Origin: Kiritimatiellia bacterium
GTDB lineage: Bacteria; Verrucomicrobiota; Kiritimatiellia; RFP12; UBA3636
Direction of reading: 5' to 3'
Assembly: GCA_016295275.1 (NCBI GenBank)
Contig: JAEDLN010000164.1
Coordinates: 1 to 5,391 of the forward strand
DNA: 5,391 nucleotides
Part shown: positions 5,250-5,391 of the stretch, one piece after another
Numbering within the stretch: position 1 is the stretch's first letter
Layout of the letters: each line of letters begins with the position of its first letter
Translations under genes and position numbers: made by a program
The notes under the pieces: model-generated
The model's input: the letters and a program-made list of their open reading frames with translations, nothing else
The model's database searches: none
What the model was told of the DNA's origin: nothing

Positions 5250-5391
5250 GGGCGGCGCGGCGGTGAGCCACCGCAGGCGACCATCGCACCGCCCGGGTAA
5301 TGCGCGTGGGCAAATGGCGGCGCACCCCACGCGGGTGTAATGGCGGTAGGGCGCGATGTCCCCATCGCGCCGCATCGCCCCGTGGCCGTGC
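5250..5391. repeat. GC-rich hairpin tract, probably an interspersed palindromic repeat
   Basis: Three GC-rich inverted repeats follow each other: GCGGTG / CACCGC (5260-5265 and 5269-5274, 3-nt loop), CGCGTGGG / CCCACGCG (5303-5310 and 5326-5333, 15-nt loop) and GGCGCGATG / CATCGCGCC (5350-5358 and 5363-5371, 4-nt loop). The unit ATGGCGG occurs at 5314 and 5340. Base composition is far more GC-rich than the neighbouring genes, and the minus-strand frame across it has no coding character. Several palindromes in about 110 nt is the pattern of REP/BIME-like or miniature mobile repeats. Copy number elsewhere in the genome is unknown from here, and the tract runs off the window. Confidence 0.55.

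Noticed and set aside
5169..5375. 68-codon minus-strand open frame at the right edge
   Set aside because: It runs through the hairpin tract; its Arg/Cys/Pro-rich composition reflects GC-rich repeat DNA rather than coding selection.
1..5391. CRISPR array, insertion sequence transposase, toxin-antitoxin or phage module
   Set aside because: No regularly spaced repeats, transposase motifs or paired small genes were found on either strand.

Overview
The window looks like chromosomal DNA from a Gram-negative (double-membrane) bacterium of roughly 50-55% GC. The ketol-acid reductoisomerase resembles, from memory, the form found in Bacteroidota and the PVC group (Verrucomicrobiota, Kiritimatiellota, Lentisphaerota). 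The genes have readable Shine-Dalgarno sites (AGGAG before ilvC, GGAG before exbB). There are sigma70-like promoters, and the tRNA gene encodes its CCA end. A PVC-type host is my best guess. It is an inference and no marker gene in the window decides it.

Layout from left to right. Positions 31-537 (+) hold the last ~168 codons of an AT-rich integral membrane protein that looks like a GT87/DUF2029-type mannosyltransferase; its 5' part is missing or disrupted. Positions 538-1228 hold no intact gene, only short protein-like reading frames in shifting frames on the minus strand and a GC-rich inverted repeat. ilvC lies on the minus strand (2395-1289) and ends in a strong bidirectional terminator. 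A CUG-anticodon tRNA-Gln gene lies 44 nt upstream of ilvC, also on the minus strand. The only visible promoter precedes the tRNA, so the two are probably one transcript. A 430-nt gap follows, then an AT-richer GNAT acetyltransferase on the plus strand (2987-3490). The minus-strand pair exbB-exbD (4983-3767) overlaps by ATGA, has its own promoter, and ends in an intrinsic terminator. The right end (about 5250-5391) is a GC-rich tract with three consecutive hairpins that looks like an interspersed repeat.

The genes do not form one pathway. ilvC makes branched-chain amino-acid precursors in the cytoplasm. tRNA-Gln serves translation. ExbB/ExbD form an inner-membrane proton channel that normally powers a TonB- or Tol-type energy transducer encoded elsewhere. 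The GNAT and the glycosyltransferase remnant differ in base composition from their neighbours and may be acquired. I see no convincing new multi-gene system. The points most worth a second look are the tRNA-ilvC arrangement, an ExbB that lacks the usual channel glutamate, the hairpin-rich repeat at the right edge with possible relatives in the left part of the window, and the decayed coding material at 508-1047.
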